This document shows, in pieces, positions 1 through 7,423 of a stretch of DNA of 16,516 nt; positions within the stretch are counted from its first letter, which is position 1; the number at the start of each line of letters is the position of its first letter. Below the pieces are notes generated by a model, which was not told the origin of the DNA, did not search any database, and saw only the letters and a program-made list of their open reading frames with translations. Where the stretch lies: the NCBI GenBank assembly GCA_025964405.1, contig JAOPYW010000133.1, positions 1-16,516 on the forward strand. Direction: 5' to 3'. Source of the DNA: Thermoleophilia bacterium (GTDB lineage Bacteria; Actinomycetota; Thermoleophilia; Gaiellales; SKUG01). A program made the translations under genes and the position numbers.

Positions 1-1018
1 CGGGCGCGTGCACGAGCTGCCGTGCGAGGGCGAGCATGCCGATGGTGAGCCCGAGCAGGGCGAGTGACACCGGCAGCCCACGGCCCAGCCCGGCGGGCCA
101 GTCGGGCGCGAAGACGCCCGCGGCCAGGGGCGCGCCGATGACGACGACGAACATGGCGAGCGTGCGCCAGCGGGCGGCGGTCAGCGGATGCGAGCGGGGC
201 ACCGTGCCACCACCGTGGTTCCAGGCGGCGAGCGCCAGCAGCGCTGCCCCGACGGGAATGCCGAGCGTCGTCACCAGCGCGACGACGAGGTCGCGTGTAC
301 TCCGCGAACCTCCGTCGAGAGCGGGCTCGATCGACGCCGGCACGAGCCGCCAGGCCAGCAGCAGCAGCGCGGTGCCGGCCACGAACCACGGCAGCACGCG
401 CAGGAGGATCGCCATCGTGTGGGCGAACGGACCGCGGGCACGGCCATCGGGACCAAGGTCGTGTCCGGGCGGCGTCGGGTCGTCGGCCGGGCGCAGGTCA
501 CGCAGCGCCGACGCCACGAGCTGCTCCACGTCGCGGCCGTCACGTGGGGCGAGCGCGACCCCGGCATCAACGACCGGGTGCCCCGCACGCGCGAGCGCGG
601 AACCGAGACGGCGCACGGCCGCGGCCGACTCGAAGGCGCCGGCGCCCCACAGCTCCACCGCCACCCGCTGGTCACCGAGCAGGAAGGCCTGCTCCTCCTC
701 GCGCATCGCAGATCGCAGCACGATCGTCGCGTGCGTGAACCGCGAGCCGCGGATCCGCAGGGCGGCGACGCCGATCTCGGTGCGCGAGGTCGCGGCCCAC
801 GCGAGCTCCGCGCCGAGCCGCACCGGGAGCGCACTGCGCGGGAGCAGCCCGGTGACGGGATCGACGAGCTCCTCCTCCGCCGAGTGCAGGTCGCGGCGCA
901 GCAGCACCGCTGAGCGCTGCACGCCCACGGCGAGCACGAGCAGGAAGGCCGCGACCGCGCCCAGTACGGCGACGGCGGCGACCGGTAGGTCACGGAGCTG
1001 GTCGAGCACGTCGCTCAC
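1..1018 (-). CDS. Membrane protein with degenerate GGDEF-like domain, C-terminus cut by window edge
   Basis: At least 339 residues are encoded and the frame stays open to the left edge. The GTG start at 1018 is supported by an AGGAGG ribosome binding site at 1026-1031 (7-nt spacing) and by a 4-bp GTGA overlap with the upstream gene. A membrane helix spans about residues 12-34. Next comes a segment like the beginning of a diguanylate cyclase domain (DPVTGLLPR, 53-61). Where GGDEF should stand the protein has LGDQR (about 114-118), so the active-site signature is lost. At least three more hydrophobic segments follow (about 203-227, 243-266, 285-332). I infer a membrane protein with a catalytically dead GGDEF fold, perhaps a sensory or scaffold protein. 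Its function is unknown. It is a likely paralogue of the neighbour ending at 1015. Codon periodicity and continuity support it being real. Confidence 0.75.
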   Translation of the reverse strand, partial: MSDVLDQLRDLPVAAVAVLGAVAAFLLVLAVGVQRSAVLLRRDLHSAEEELVDPVTGLLPRSALPVRLGAELAWAATSRTEIGVAALRIRGSRFTHATIVLRSAMREEEQAFLLGDQRVAVELWGAGAFESAAAVRRLGSALARAGHPVVDAGVALAPRDGRDVEQLVASALRDLRPADDPTPPGHDLGPDGRARGPFAHTMAILLRVLPWFVAGTALLLLAWRLVPASIEPALDGGSRSTRDLVVALVTTLGIPVGAALLALAAWNHGGGTVPRSHPLTAARWRTLAMFVVVIGAPLAAGVFAPDWPAGLGRGLPVSLALLGLTIGMLALARQLVHAP

Positions 1019-1524
1019 GTGACGCCCTCCTGCACCGCGGCGGCCGCCCGCTCGAGCACCGCGCGCGCATCACCGTCACCGGCGCCACGCCATACCACCT
1101 CGCCGAAGGCGAGGCGCTCCCGCGGCGCCGACGCACCGATGCGTCCGAGCAGGTCCTCGCGCTCGCTCGCCGACAGGTCGGGCCGTGCGATGCAGACCAC
1201 GCGCTCGTCGAGGCGGAACGCCACCTCGGGCACCCGGATCGAGTCGTGGAGCAGGCGCCCGAACCGATCGGGGTTGCCGTCGAGCACCGTCACCATGCCG
1301 ACCCACACCGTGCCGCCACCGCGACCGGCCCGCTTGAGCTCGGCGGCGATGCGCTGGAGGCACGTGCGTCGATCGAACAGCCCGGTCTCGGGGTCGCGGG
1401 GTACCTCGAGCCATGCCTGCTCGACGGTGCGCAGCAGCCGACGTCGGCGCACGAGCCCGTCGACCACGGCGACGAGCGAGAGCAGCGCGACGAGCACGAG
1501 CGCGATGGGGAGGGCGACGTCCAC
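1015..1524 (-). CDS. Small membrane protein with degenerate GGDEF-like domain
   Basis: 169 residues from a GTG start preceded by AGGATAGG. One N-terminal membrane helix (about 4-24) is followed by a basic stretch (RRRR, 26-29), suggesting a cytoplasmic domain. The motif DPETGLFDRR (44-53) resembles the DxLTGLxNR opening of GGDEF domains. At the signature position it reads FRLDERVV (103-110), so no GGDEF or nucleotide-binding motif survives and diguanylate cyclase activity is unlikely. It starts 19 bp after the dGTPase-like gene and overlaps the next gene by 4 bp, so the two GGDEF-like genes are probably translationally coupled and form a pair. The resemblance to GGDEF rests on weak motifs. 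The function is unknown. Confidence 0.75.
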   Translation of the reverse strand: MDVALPIALVLVALLSLVAVVDGLVRRRRLLRTVEQAWLEVPRDPETGLFDRRTCLQRIAAELKRAGRGGGTVWVGMVTVLDGNPDRFGRLLHDSIRVPEVAFRLDERVVCIARPDLSASEREDLLGRIGASAPRERLAFGEVVWRGAGDGDARAVLERAAAAVQEGVT

Positions 1525-1543
1525 GAGCGCCTATCCTACGCGG

Positions 1544-2908
1544 TCACTCCCAGCCAGCGCCGTGGGCGGTGCCGTACATCTCCCGATGCACCATCGCCGC
1601 GTAGGTGTCGGTCATCGAGGCGACGTGGTCGATCACGAACCGAACGCGCTGCGGGTCACCAGCTTCGGCCACGAGGGCCCACTCGTCCTGGTAGGGCAGC
1701 ATGCCCGGCTCGTCGAGGAACCCGTCGACCAGCTGCCGGATGATGCGGCGCTGCCCGTACCGGCGCGTCACCAGCTCCGGCGGCTCGATGAGCCACACCC
1801 AGATGATCGACTTGAGCACCGCGATGTGTCGCTGCAGCGGCTCGTTGTCGTTCCACCGCAGCGTGCCGCCCTCGGTGACCCGGCGCAGCATGTCGTCGGT
1901 GAGTGCCGAGCAGAAGCTCTTGAGCCCGCCCTCACTGCGACGGCTGCGATCGAACGGCCCCCGCGCCCAGTCGCTCGTCGCGAGTGAGCCGAACAGGGCG
2001 CGCAGCTCCTGCTCCACGTCGGCGTGGCTCGCGAACATGCCCGGGTAGCGGCGCTCGGCGAGGGTCGCGATGCGCTCCACCGCCCACGGCTCGAGCTGCA
2101 CGATCTGGTCGATCGGGATGAGCCGCGCCCACGTGCCGTCCTCGATGTCGTGCACCGCGTAGGCGATGTCGTCAGCGGCCTCCATGATGTCGCCGGCGAT
2201 CGTGCGCTGGGCCTGGCTCGCGTCGCCATCCCACAGCCAGTCGAAGTAGGCCTGGTCGTCGGCGTTGTCGTACACCCCGAACTTCGAGACGTCATCGGCG
2301 ATCGCCGTGCGCTCGGTCCACGGATACTTCGTCATCGCACGTAGGGTCGCGCGCGTCAGGTCGAGCCCGAGCGGGCGCCCCACCGGCGACTCCAGCCGCT
2401 GGTACTTCTTGGGTTCGAGCAGCGTCACGATGCGGAAGCTCTGGGCGTTGCCCTCGAACCGCATGCCCCACCTGGCGCGCAGCAGCTCGTCGAGCGCCTC
2501 CTCGCCGGTGTGCCCGAACGGCGGGTGCCCGAGGTCGTGCACGAGGCACGCGGCCTCGACGAGGTCGGGCAGGTGCTCCTCACGTTCGACGACCTGCTCC
2601 CACGACCCGTCGAGCAGCCGCTTCGAGATCGCGCGCCCGAGTTGCGCGCACTCGATCGTGTGGGTCAGCCGCGTACGGAAGAAGTCGATCGAGTGCACGC
2701 CGACGATCTGCGTCTTGCGCTGCAGGCGACGGAAGGCGTGCGAGTGCACGATGCGGTCGCGGTCGACCTCCACCGGTGATCGCGGGTCGTCGGGCTTGCG
2801 CTTGGCGACACCCATGCGCGCGTAGACATCGATCGCATGCTGGGGAGCTGACGCCGCAGCGTCGCGCCCGTTCGCGTTGGAACCGGAGCTGGGTGGCGTC
2901 AACGTCAT
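1544..2908 (-). CDS. dgt: Deoxyguanosinetriphosphate triphosphohydrolase-like HD protein
   Basis: A metal-dependent HD-superfamily hydrolase of the dGTPase family, which releases triphosphate from dNTPs and helps control the nucleotide pool. Numbering is from a GTG at 2914 (456 residues). FRRLQRKTQIV (61-71), the first metal-ligand His in TRLTHT (H85), the HD pair in VHDLGH (H126, D127), EGNAQSFRIVT (154-164) and a distal Asp in EAADDIAYAVHDIED (about D248/D249) appear in the family order and spacing. Length is normal for the short actinobacterial type. The start is uncertain: ATG at 2908 is used here, GTG at 2914 adds two residues, and neither has a clear Shine-Dalgarno. The gene lies 30-36 bp downstream of the Ig-like protein gene and 19 bp upstream of the first GGDEF-like gene. 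True substrate preference (dGTP or other dNTPs) cannot be read from sequence. Confidence 0.93.
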   Translation of the reverse strand: MTLTPPSSGSNANGRDAAASAPQHAIDVYARMGVAKRKPDDPRSPVEVDRDRIVHSHAFRRLQRKTQIVGVHSIDFFRTRLTHTIECAQLGRAISKRLLDGSWEQVVEREEHLPDLVEAACLVHDLGHPPFGHTGEEALDELLRARWGMRFEGNAQSFRIVTLLEPKKYQRLESPVGRPLGLDLTRATLRAMTKYPWTERTAIADDVSKFGVYDNADDQAYFDWLWDGDASQAQRTIAGDIMEAADDIAYAVHDIEDGTWARLIPIDQIVQLEPWAVERIATLAERRYPGMFASHADVEQELRALFGSLATSDWARGPFDRSRRSEGGLKSFCSALTDDMLRRVTEGGTLRWNDNEPLQRHIAVLKSIIWVWLIEPPELVTRRYGQRRIIRQLVDGFLDEPGMLPYQDEWALVAEAGDPQRVRFVIDHVASMTDTYAAMVHREMYGTAHGAGWE

Positions 2909-2944
2909 GGTCACATGCTAGCGGCGGCAGCGGAGGTCACCCCC

Positions 2945-4150
2945 TCAGGCCCGTGCGACGACCGTCACCCAGCGCCGCGCCGCGACGTTGCGCGATCGAT
3001 CCCACCCGTGCACCTGGATGCGCAGCCGAACGCGTCCGCCCGGCGGGGTGCGGTTGAGGAGCTGTCCCACGGCGTTGCGGTCGCCGAGGTTGATCACGAC
3101 CGTGCGCCAGGACGGCGAGAACGCGAGGGTCGAGCGCATGTGCCCGAACCGCTGGATGCGCAGACGCCACAGCGAGCGCTCGCTCGCGCGCACTCGCAGC
3201 ACGAGCCGGTTGGTGCGCTGGAGCTCGCCGGGAGCGCCGCGTCGAACCTCCACTCGCAGGGACGGCGCCACGCGATCACGGGCGCTCATCACAGCCGCAG
3301 GTCGGGGCGCCGCCGCGCGACCACCTGCGACGACCGCGGCAGGAATCGGAATGGAGCTGGGCCCCGCCACGGAGGCCGGCGCCGTGACGTCGACCACCGG
3401 CTTCGTCGTCGGCGGGGCTGCCTCGCTGACCGCGCGCTCCCGCACCGCGACGTGTCGCTCGACACGGAGTTCATTGCCCGCGGCATCGCGCACCAGCACC
3501 ACGACCACATGCGCGCCGGGCTCGAGCTGGAGCGGCACGTGCATGTGGGCGCCTTCGAACACGACGGGCACCGACTCTCCATCGACATGTGCCTCGACCG
3601 CGCTGACGCCCGTGTGCTCGTCGAACACGTCCACGTCGAGTGCGTGGACCACGCCCGCATCGAGGACCGCCGGCAGATCCGCCTCCATCCGCGCGCCGTC
3701 GAGGAGCAACTCGGTCATCGTGGGCGGCTCGGCGTCGACGGCAACCTTGAACCGCACGCGCACGCTCGCCGAGGAGCCATCCGCATGCACGACGGCGAGG
3801 CGCACGGTGACGACGTCACCGACGAGGGCCGCTGCGCGGGGCACGAAGGTCACCGTGTGCGCATTGATGTCAGCTGTCTGTTCGCGTTCCACCGCCCCGG
3901 TCACGGTTGCGGTTCCCGCGACCGCACTGCCGTCCGACATGCCGGCATCCCAGGTCAGGGTGACCGACAGTCCTGCATGCAGCTCGGTCCCAGCTGGCAG
4001 TTCGCGGCCCGCGAGGAACGGGCCGTCGATGCGGACCACCACTGGCGGTTCCTCCGCCGCCGCGCACGCAGTGCCGGGAGCTGCGAGCAGCAGGCACAGG
4101 CCCAGGAGGCAGGTCAGGAGCGGTATCGGGAAGGTGCGAGCAGGAGTCAT
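2945..4150 (-). CDS. Secreted protein with Ig-like beta-sandwich domains
   Basis: 401 residues. The N-terminus is a classical signal peptide: a hydrophobic core at about 8-24 and a probable cleavage site after ACA (28-30). The mature part is rich in alternating Val/Arg/Thr strands typical of Ig-like or fibronectin-like folds. I see a first domain at about 36-138, a second at about 140-236 ending with the bacterial Ig-type phrase VRDAAGNELRV, an Ala/Pro/Val-rich linker at about 240-295, and a C-terminal basic beta-rich domain at about 295-401 with DRSRNVAARRWVTV near the end. There is no LPXTG, lipobox or enzymatic motif. It is probably an exported cell-surface or periplasmic binding protein. 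ATG at 4150 has no Shine-Dalgarno. It is divergent from the calpain-like gene and upstream of dgt. No specific function recognised. Confidence 0.8.
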   Translation of the reverse strand: MTPARTFPIPLLTCLLGLCLLLAAPGTACAAAEEPPVVVRIDGPFLAGRELPAGTELHAGLSVTLTWDAGMSDGSAVAGTATVTGAVEREQTADINAHTVTFVPRAAALVGDVVTVRLAVVHADGSSASVRVRFKVAVDAEPPTMTELLLDGARMEADLPAVLDAGVVHALDVDVFDEHTGVSAVEAHVDGESVPVVFEGAHMHVPLQLEPGAHVVVVLVRDAAGNELRVERHVAVRERAVSEAAPPTTKPVVDVTAPASVAGPSSIPIPAAVVAGGRAAAPRPAAVMSARDRVAPSLRVEVRRGAPGELQRTNRLVLRVRASERSLWRLRIQRFGHMRSTLAFSPSWRTVVINLGDRNAVGQLLNRTPPGGRVRLRIQVHGWDRSRNVAARRWVTVVARA

Positions 4151-4235
4151 GGTACCGAGGTATCAGTCGGTCGCCGACCTGCATATCGCCCTGCGCGGCA
4201 ACGACACACTTTCGTCACGGTGCCGCGACCGATTC

Positions 4236-4249
4236 GTGACGGACGTCAC
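4236..4249. promoter_or_regulatory. Candidate CRP/FNR-family operator (GTGA-N6-TCAC)
   Basis: The 14-bp site is GTGAC, four bases, GTCAC, which fits the half-site pattern GTGA-N6-TCAC of CRP-family regulators. A further inverted copy of the same half-site (CGTCACG at 4213-4219) lies just upstream. It sits 86 bp from the Ig-like start and 145 bp from the calpain-like start, so it could act on either. The pattern is short, so chance occurrence is possible. Confidence 0.35.
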
Positions 4250-4370
4250 TCCCGCGCGCGTTTTTGTTGGCCAGCGGACGCCCGGCCGCAACATGTGAGC
4301 ATTCCCTCCCGATGAGCTGGTACGGATCCCATGGGTCCGAGCTGTGGTCGGGACGCTGCAGCTGGCACAT

Positions 4371-4391
4371 CACGGGACACGGGACACAGGA
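4371..4391 (+). repeat. Three tandem 7-bp repeats at the calpain-like gene's ribosome binding region
   Basis: CACGGGA, CACGGGA and CACAGGA follow one another without gaps. The last unit supplies the purine-rich AGGA at 4388-4391, only 3 nt before the ATG at 4395. A change in copy number would alter the spacing and sequence of the translation start region. Confidence 0.75.
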
Positions 4392-4394
4392 ACC

Positions 4395-5339
4395 ATGACT
4401 TCGATCAACACCGCGCGTGCGCTGGCGCAGCCGCGCACCGGTACGCCACCGCCGGCACCTGCACAGGACGACGCGAGCACCACGACAGCCCCGCGCGGCA
4501 CATCGGTCGGCGCCCCGCTCCTCATCGGTGGCGCCGCCCTCGCTGTCGCCGGCGTGGTGCTCGGCGTCCGCCTGCTCCGGCCCGTCGCCAGCAAGGTGAT
4601 CGGCACGGTCGAGGGCGTCGAGCTCCTCTCGAACCCGCGCATGTCGCGCTCGACGCAGAAGGTCTACAGCTGGGGCGTTCCCAAGGAGGGAACGGTCTTC
4701 GGGGTCGCGCCCAAGCCTGCCGTCTCGATCGAACACGTCGACCAGGGCGGGCTCGGCGACTGCTGGAACGTAGCTGGCATGGGAGCCATCGCGTACCGCG
4801 AACCGGAGACGATCACGAACATGGTCCGCGAGTCGGGTGACCACGTCATCGTCGCGCTGCCGAACCGCACCGTGGCGCTGACTCGCGAACTGCCGCTCCG
4901 CAGCCAGGACGGCGGGCCCGGCTACGCCGGCCGCCTGCAGGACGACCCCGTGCTCTGGCCGTCGTACATCGAGAAGGCGCAGGCCGCGGTGCTCCCCAAC
5001 GGGTACCGCTCGCTTGAGGGCGGGTTCGGACGCACGTCGTTCGAGCAGCTGCTCGGTGCAGCACCCGCATCCAGGCGGTCGACGGGCTCCGTGACCCAGG
5101 ACATCGCGGCCGCCTTCCGCACCGATCGTCCGACCGTGGTCGGCGTCAGGTCGAACGTGCACGAGGTCAACCTCCACGGCAGCCACGAATACGTCGTGAC
5201 CGACGTCGCCGGCGAGGGAGCCGACCTGAAGGTCACCCTGTTCAACCCCTGGGGTGAGCAGCACCCGACGCGGGCGCTCGGGGAGGCCGACCTGCGTGGC
5301 GTGATCAACGAGGTCGCGACCCCCGACTACTTCATCTGA
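4395..5339 (+). CDS. Membrane-anchored calpain-like cysteine protease (family C2)
   Basis: 314 residues from ATG 4395; an in-frame GTG at 4344 would add 17 residues. A Thr/Ala/Pro-rich N-terminus (1-37) leads into one membrane helix (about 40-62), then a calpain-type papain-fold domain. The catalytic set is visible: oxyanion Gln and nucleophile Cys in QGGLGDCW (Q117, C123), His in HEYVVTD (H264) and Asn in FNPWG (N284). The family motif WPxxxEKA (189-196, followed by a Leu-Glu-Gly-Gly stretch at 207-210) lies between them, as in eukaryotic calpains. No EF-hand or C2 domain is present, so calcium control like that of classical calpains is not indicated. I infer an active protease anchored in the membrane. 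Which side the catalytic domain faces is unclear: Arg/Lys residues after the helix (59-67) suggest cytoplasmic. Its 3' end overlaps trpA by 8 bp. Confidence 0.85.
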   Translation: MTSINTARALAQPRTGTPPPAPAQDDASTTTAPRGTSVGAPLLIGGAALAVAGVVLGVRLLRPVASKVIGTVEGVELLSNPRMSRSTQKVYSWGVPKEGTVFGVAPKPAVSIEHVDQGGLGDCWNVAGMGAIAYREPETITNMVRESGDHVIVALPNRTVALTRELPLRSQDGGPGYAGRLQDDPVLWPSYIEKAQAAVLPNGYRSLEGGFGRTSFEQLLGAAPASRRSTGSVTQDIAAAFRTDRPTVVGVRSNVHEVNLHGSHEYVVTDVAGEGADLKVTLFNPWGEQHPTRALGEADLRGVINEVATPDYFI

Positions 5340-6135
5340 CGCCGACGACGGCGGTCGCTGCGACCAGCTCCCCGATCCGTCCTGCGAGGCTCGCGGCATC
5401 ACGCTCGACCAACGCGACGAGCGCGCTGCCCACGATGACCCCGTCGGCGTGCGGCGCGAGTTCAGCGACGTGCTCCGGCGTCGACACGCCGAATCCCACG
5501 GCGAACGGTGTGTCACCCGCGAGGTTCCGCACCCGGTCGAGCAACTCCACGGTGCTTGACGCGACGTCGGCGCGCGCGCCGGTCGTGCCCGTCGTCGCCA
5601 CGCAGTAGAGGAATCCGGTCGACGCCGCCGCCAGTTGCGCGATGCGCGCGCCGCCCGTCACCGGCGTCACGAGGAAGGTGACGCCCAGCTCGACCGACCC
5701 CGCCGCCGCGAGCAGCTCCCCCGACTCCTCGAGCGGCATGTCGGGCACGATCAGGCCGTCGACCCCCGCGGCCGCGGCGTCAGCGCAGAACCGTTCGACG
5801 CCGTAGCGCGCGAGCGGGTTGACGTAGCCCATGAGCACGATCGGCAGCGTGGCTCCAGCGGCGCGAACGCGTCGCACGACGTCGAGGCATCCGGCGACCG
5901 ACATGCCCGCGTCGAGCGCGACGCGCGTGGCGTTGCGAATCGTCTCGCCGTCGGCGAGCGGATCACTGAAGGGCACGCCGAGTTCGATGACGTCGGCCCC
6001 GGCGGCCGCAGCCTCGAGCACCAGGTGCACCGTCGTGTCGGCGTCGGGGTGCCCGCAGACGAGGTAGGGAACGAGCGCGGCGCGCCCGTCGGCCGCAGCG
6101 GCCGCGAAGGCGGCTCGCAGGTCACGCGTAGACAT
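5332..6135 (-). CDS. trpA: Tryptophan synthase alpha chain
   Basis: 267 residues, the normal length for TrpA. It cleaves indole-3-glycerol phosphate to indole and glyceraldehyde-3-phosphate and channels indole to TrpB. The catalytic Glu and Asp are in VIELGVPFSDPLADG (E51, D62, matching E49/D60 of the enterobacterial enzyme). The usual Pro after ADG is Glu64 here. MGYVNPLARYG, the VPDMPLEES loop and the C-terminal GFGVSTPEH and GVIVGSALV phosphate-binding segments are present. ATG 6135 has GGGAG at 6142-6146 and overlaps trpB by 14 bp. It is the last gene of the operon. Its stop overlaps the convergent calpain-like gene by 8 bp, and no terminator hairpin is seen. Confidence 0.98.
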   Translation of the reverse strand: MSTRDLRAAFAAAAADGRAALVPYLVCGHPDADTTVHLVLEAAAAGADVIELGVPFSDPLADGETIRNATRVALDAGMSVAGCLDVVRRVRAAGATLPIVLMGYVNPLARYGVERFCADAAAAGVDGLIVPDMPLEESGELLAAAGSVELGVTFLVTPVTGGARIAQLAAASTGFLYCVATTGTTGARADVASSTVELLDRVRNLAGDTPFAVGFGVSTPEHVAELAPHADGVIVGSALVALVERDAASLAGRIGELVAATAVVGVR

Positions 6136-7423
6136 GCGGAGCTCCCGGGGCGGGGTGGTGGTCGTCGCCGGCGTCGGCGAAGTTCATCGAGGTCACGCCG
6201 TGGGCCGCGCGGTACTGCATGATCGTCGCGAGATCCTTGTCGCCGCGGCCCGACACCGTGACGAGCACCGTGTCGCTCGCGGGGCGGCCGGCGGCGATGT
6301 CGAGCGCGAGCGAGATCGCGTGCGCGCTCTCGACGGCCGGGATGATGCCCTCGAGGCGGCACGTCAGCTGCAGCGCGGCCATCGCCTCGTCATCGGTGAC
6401 GCCGGTGTAGGTCGCGCGGCCCGTCGCCGCGAGCTGGGCGTGCTCGGGTCCGACGCCCGGGTAGTCGAGGCCCGCGGAGATCGAGTGGGTCGGCAGCACC
6501 TGCCCGTCGTCGTCCTGGATGAGCATGGTGCGCGCACCGTGCAGCACGCCGATCGAGCCGGCCGCGACCGACGCCGAGTGGCGCGGCGTGTCGATGCCGT
6601 CACCCGCTGCCTCGGCGCCCCGCAGCTCCACCGCACCGTCACCGGCGAACGGCATGAACGTGCCGATGGCGTTGGAGCCGCCGCCCACGCACGCGACGAC
6701 CACCGAGGGCAGCTCACCGCCGAGCAGCTCGAGCGACTGGGCGCGCGCCTCGTGGCCGATCACCGACTGCAGGTCGCGCACCATCGTCGGGAAGGGATGC
6801 ATGCCGACGGCCGAACCGAGCAGGTAGTAGGTGCCGTCGGGGTCGGCGACCCAGTCGCGGATCGCGGCTGACACGGCGTCGGTGAGCGTGCGCTGCCCCT
6901 CGTCGACGGGGCGCACCTCGGCGCCGAGCAGCTCCATGCGCAGCACGTTGGGGTGCTGGCGCTCGATGTCGTGCGAACCCATGTAGACGACGCACGGCAT
7001 GTCGAGCAGTGCACAGGCGGTGGCGGTCGCGACACCGTGCTGGCCCGCGCCCGTCTCGGCGATGACGCGCTTCACGCCGAGGCGCCGGGCGAGCAGCACC
7101 TGGCCGAGGGCGTTGTTGATCTTGTGCGCACCGGTGTGCGCGAGGTCCTCGCGCTTGAGCAGGAGCTGTGCGCCGCCGGCGTGGGCGGTCAGGCGCGGCG
7201 CGACCTGGAGGGGCGTGGGACGCCCGACGAAGCTGCGGCACATGCCGACGAACTCCTGCAGGAAGGCCGGGTCGGTGCGGGCGGCGCTCCAGCCCTCGAC
7301 GATGCGACCGGCGACCGGCACGAGCACCTCGGGGATCCAGCTGCCGCCGTAGTCGCCGAAGCGGCCGTGGGCGTCGGGCATGGGAGCTGCGTCGAGGCGG
7401 AAGGTGTCGAGGTGGTCGGTCAT
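6122..7423 (-). CDS. trpB: Tryptophan synthase beta chain
   Basis: 433 residues. It condenses indole with L-serine using PLP. Motifs: FGDYGGSWIPEVLVP at the N-terminus, PLP lysine in HTGAHKINNALGQ (K101), catalytic Glu in AETGAGQHG (E123), phosphate-binding GGGSNAIG (247-254) and the PLP-ring Ser in SGRGDKD (S391). This is a TrpB1-type sequence expected to form the alpha2beta2 complex with the adjacent TrpA. The ATG at 7423 overlaps the trpF stop (ATGA) and has a purine-rich GAAGG upstream. The frame stays open well upstream of this start only because the region lacks stops; it is not a fusion. Confidence 0.98.
   Translation of the reverse strand: MTDHLDTFRLDAAPMPDAHGRFGDYGGSWIPEVLVPVAGRIVEGWSAARTDPAFLQEFVGMCRSFVGRPTPLQVAPRLTAHAGGAQLLLKREDLAHTGAHKINNALGQVLLARRLGVKRVIAETGAGQHGVATATACALLDMPCVVYMGSHDIERQHPNVLRMELLGAEVRPVDEGQRTLTDAVSAAIRDWVADPDGTYYLLGSAVGMHPFPTMVRDLQSVIGHEARAQSLELLGGELPSVVVACVGGGSNAIGTFMPFAGDGAVELRGAEAAGDGIDTPRHSASVAAGSIGVLHGARTMLIQDDDGQVLPTHSISAGLDYPGVGPEHAQLAATGRATYTGVTDDEAMAALQLTCRLEGIIPAVESAHAISLALDIAAGRPASDTVLVTVSGRGDKDLATIMQYRAAHGVTSMNFADAGDDHHPAPGAPHVYA

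Larger units (their letters stand above)
4151..4394. other. Divergent intergenic region with several inverted repeats
   Basis: This 244-bp gap separates the minus-strand Ig-like gene from the plus-strand calpain-like gene and must hold promoters for both. Visible structure: GGTCG-C-CGACC at 4169-4179; CGTCACG at 4213-4219 inverted to CGTGACG at 4235-4241; GTGAC-GGAC-GTCAC at 4236-4249; a T5 run at 4261-4265; an imperfect 17-bp palindrome centred on CCCATGGG at 4323-4339; and three heptad repeats at 4371-4391. I could not assign a convincing -35/-10 pair for either direction. Confidence 0.6.

Noticed and set aside
36..1022. A 328-residue plus-strand open frame at the left end
   Set aside because: Ser/Arg/Ala-rich shadow of the minus-strand GGDEF-like gene, which has membrane helices, a GTG start and a strong ribosome binding site.
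4250..4266. Possible terminator: a CG-rich stretch followed by five T
   Set aside because: The CGCGCGCG arm cannot form a stable hairpin with a loop before the T-run, and no plus-strand gene ends upstream of it.
2915..4315. A 466-residue plus-strand open frame opposite the Ig-like gene
   Set aside because: It is His/Arg-rich with no domain. The minus-strand frame has a signal peptide and beta-sandwich pattern and ends cleanly before dgt.
4215..5516. A 433-residue minus-strand open frame opposite the calpain-like gene
   Set aside because: The plus strand shows a full set of calpain catalytic motifs; the reverse frame has low-complexity Arg/Ala content and overlaps trpA in a different frame.
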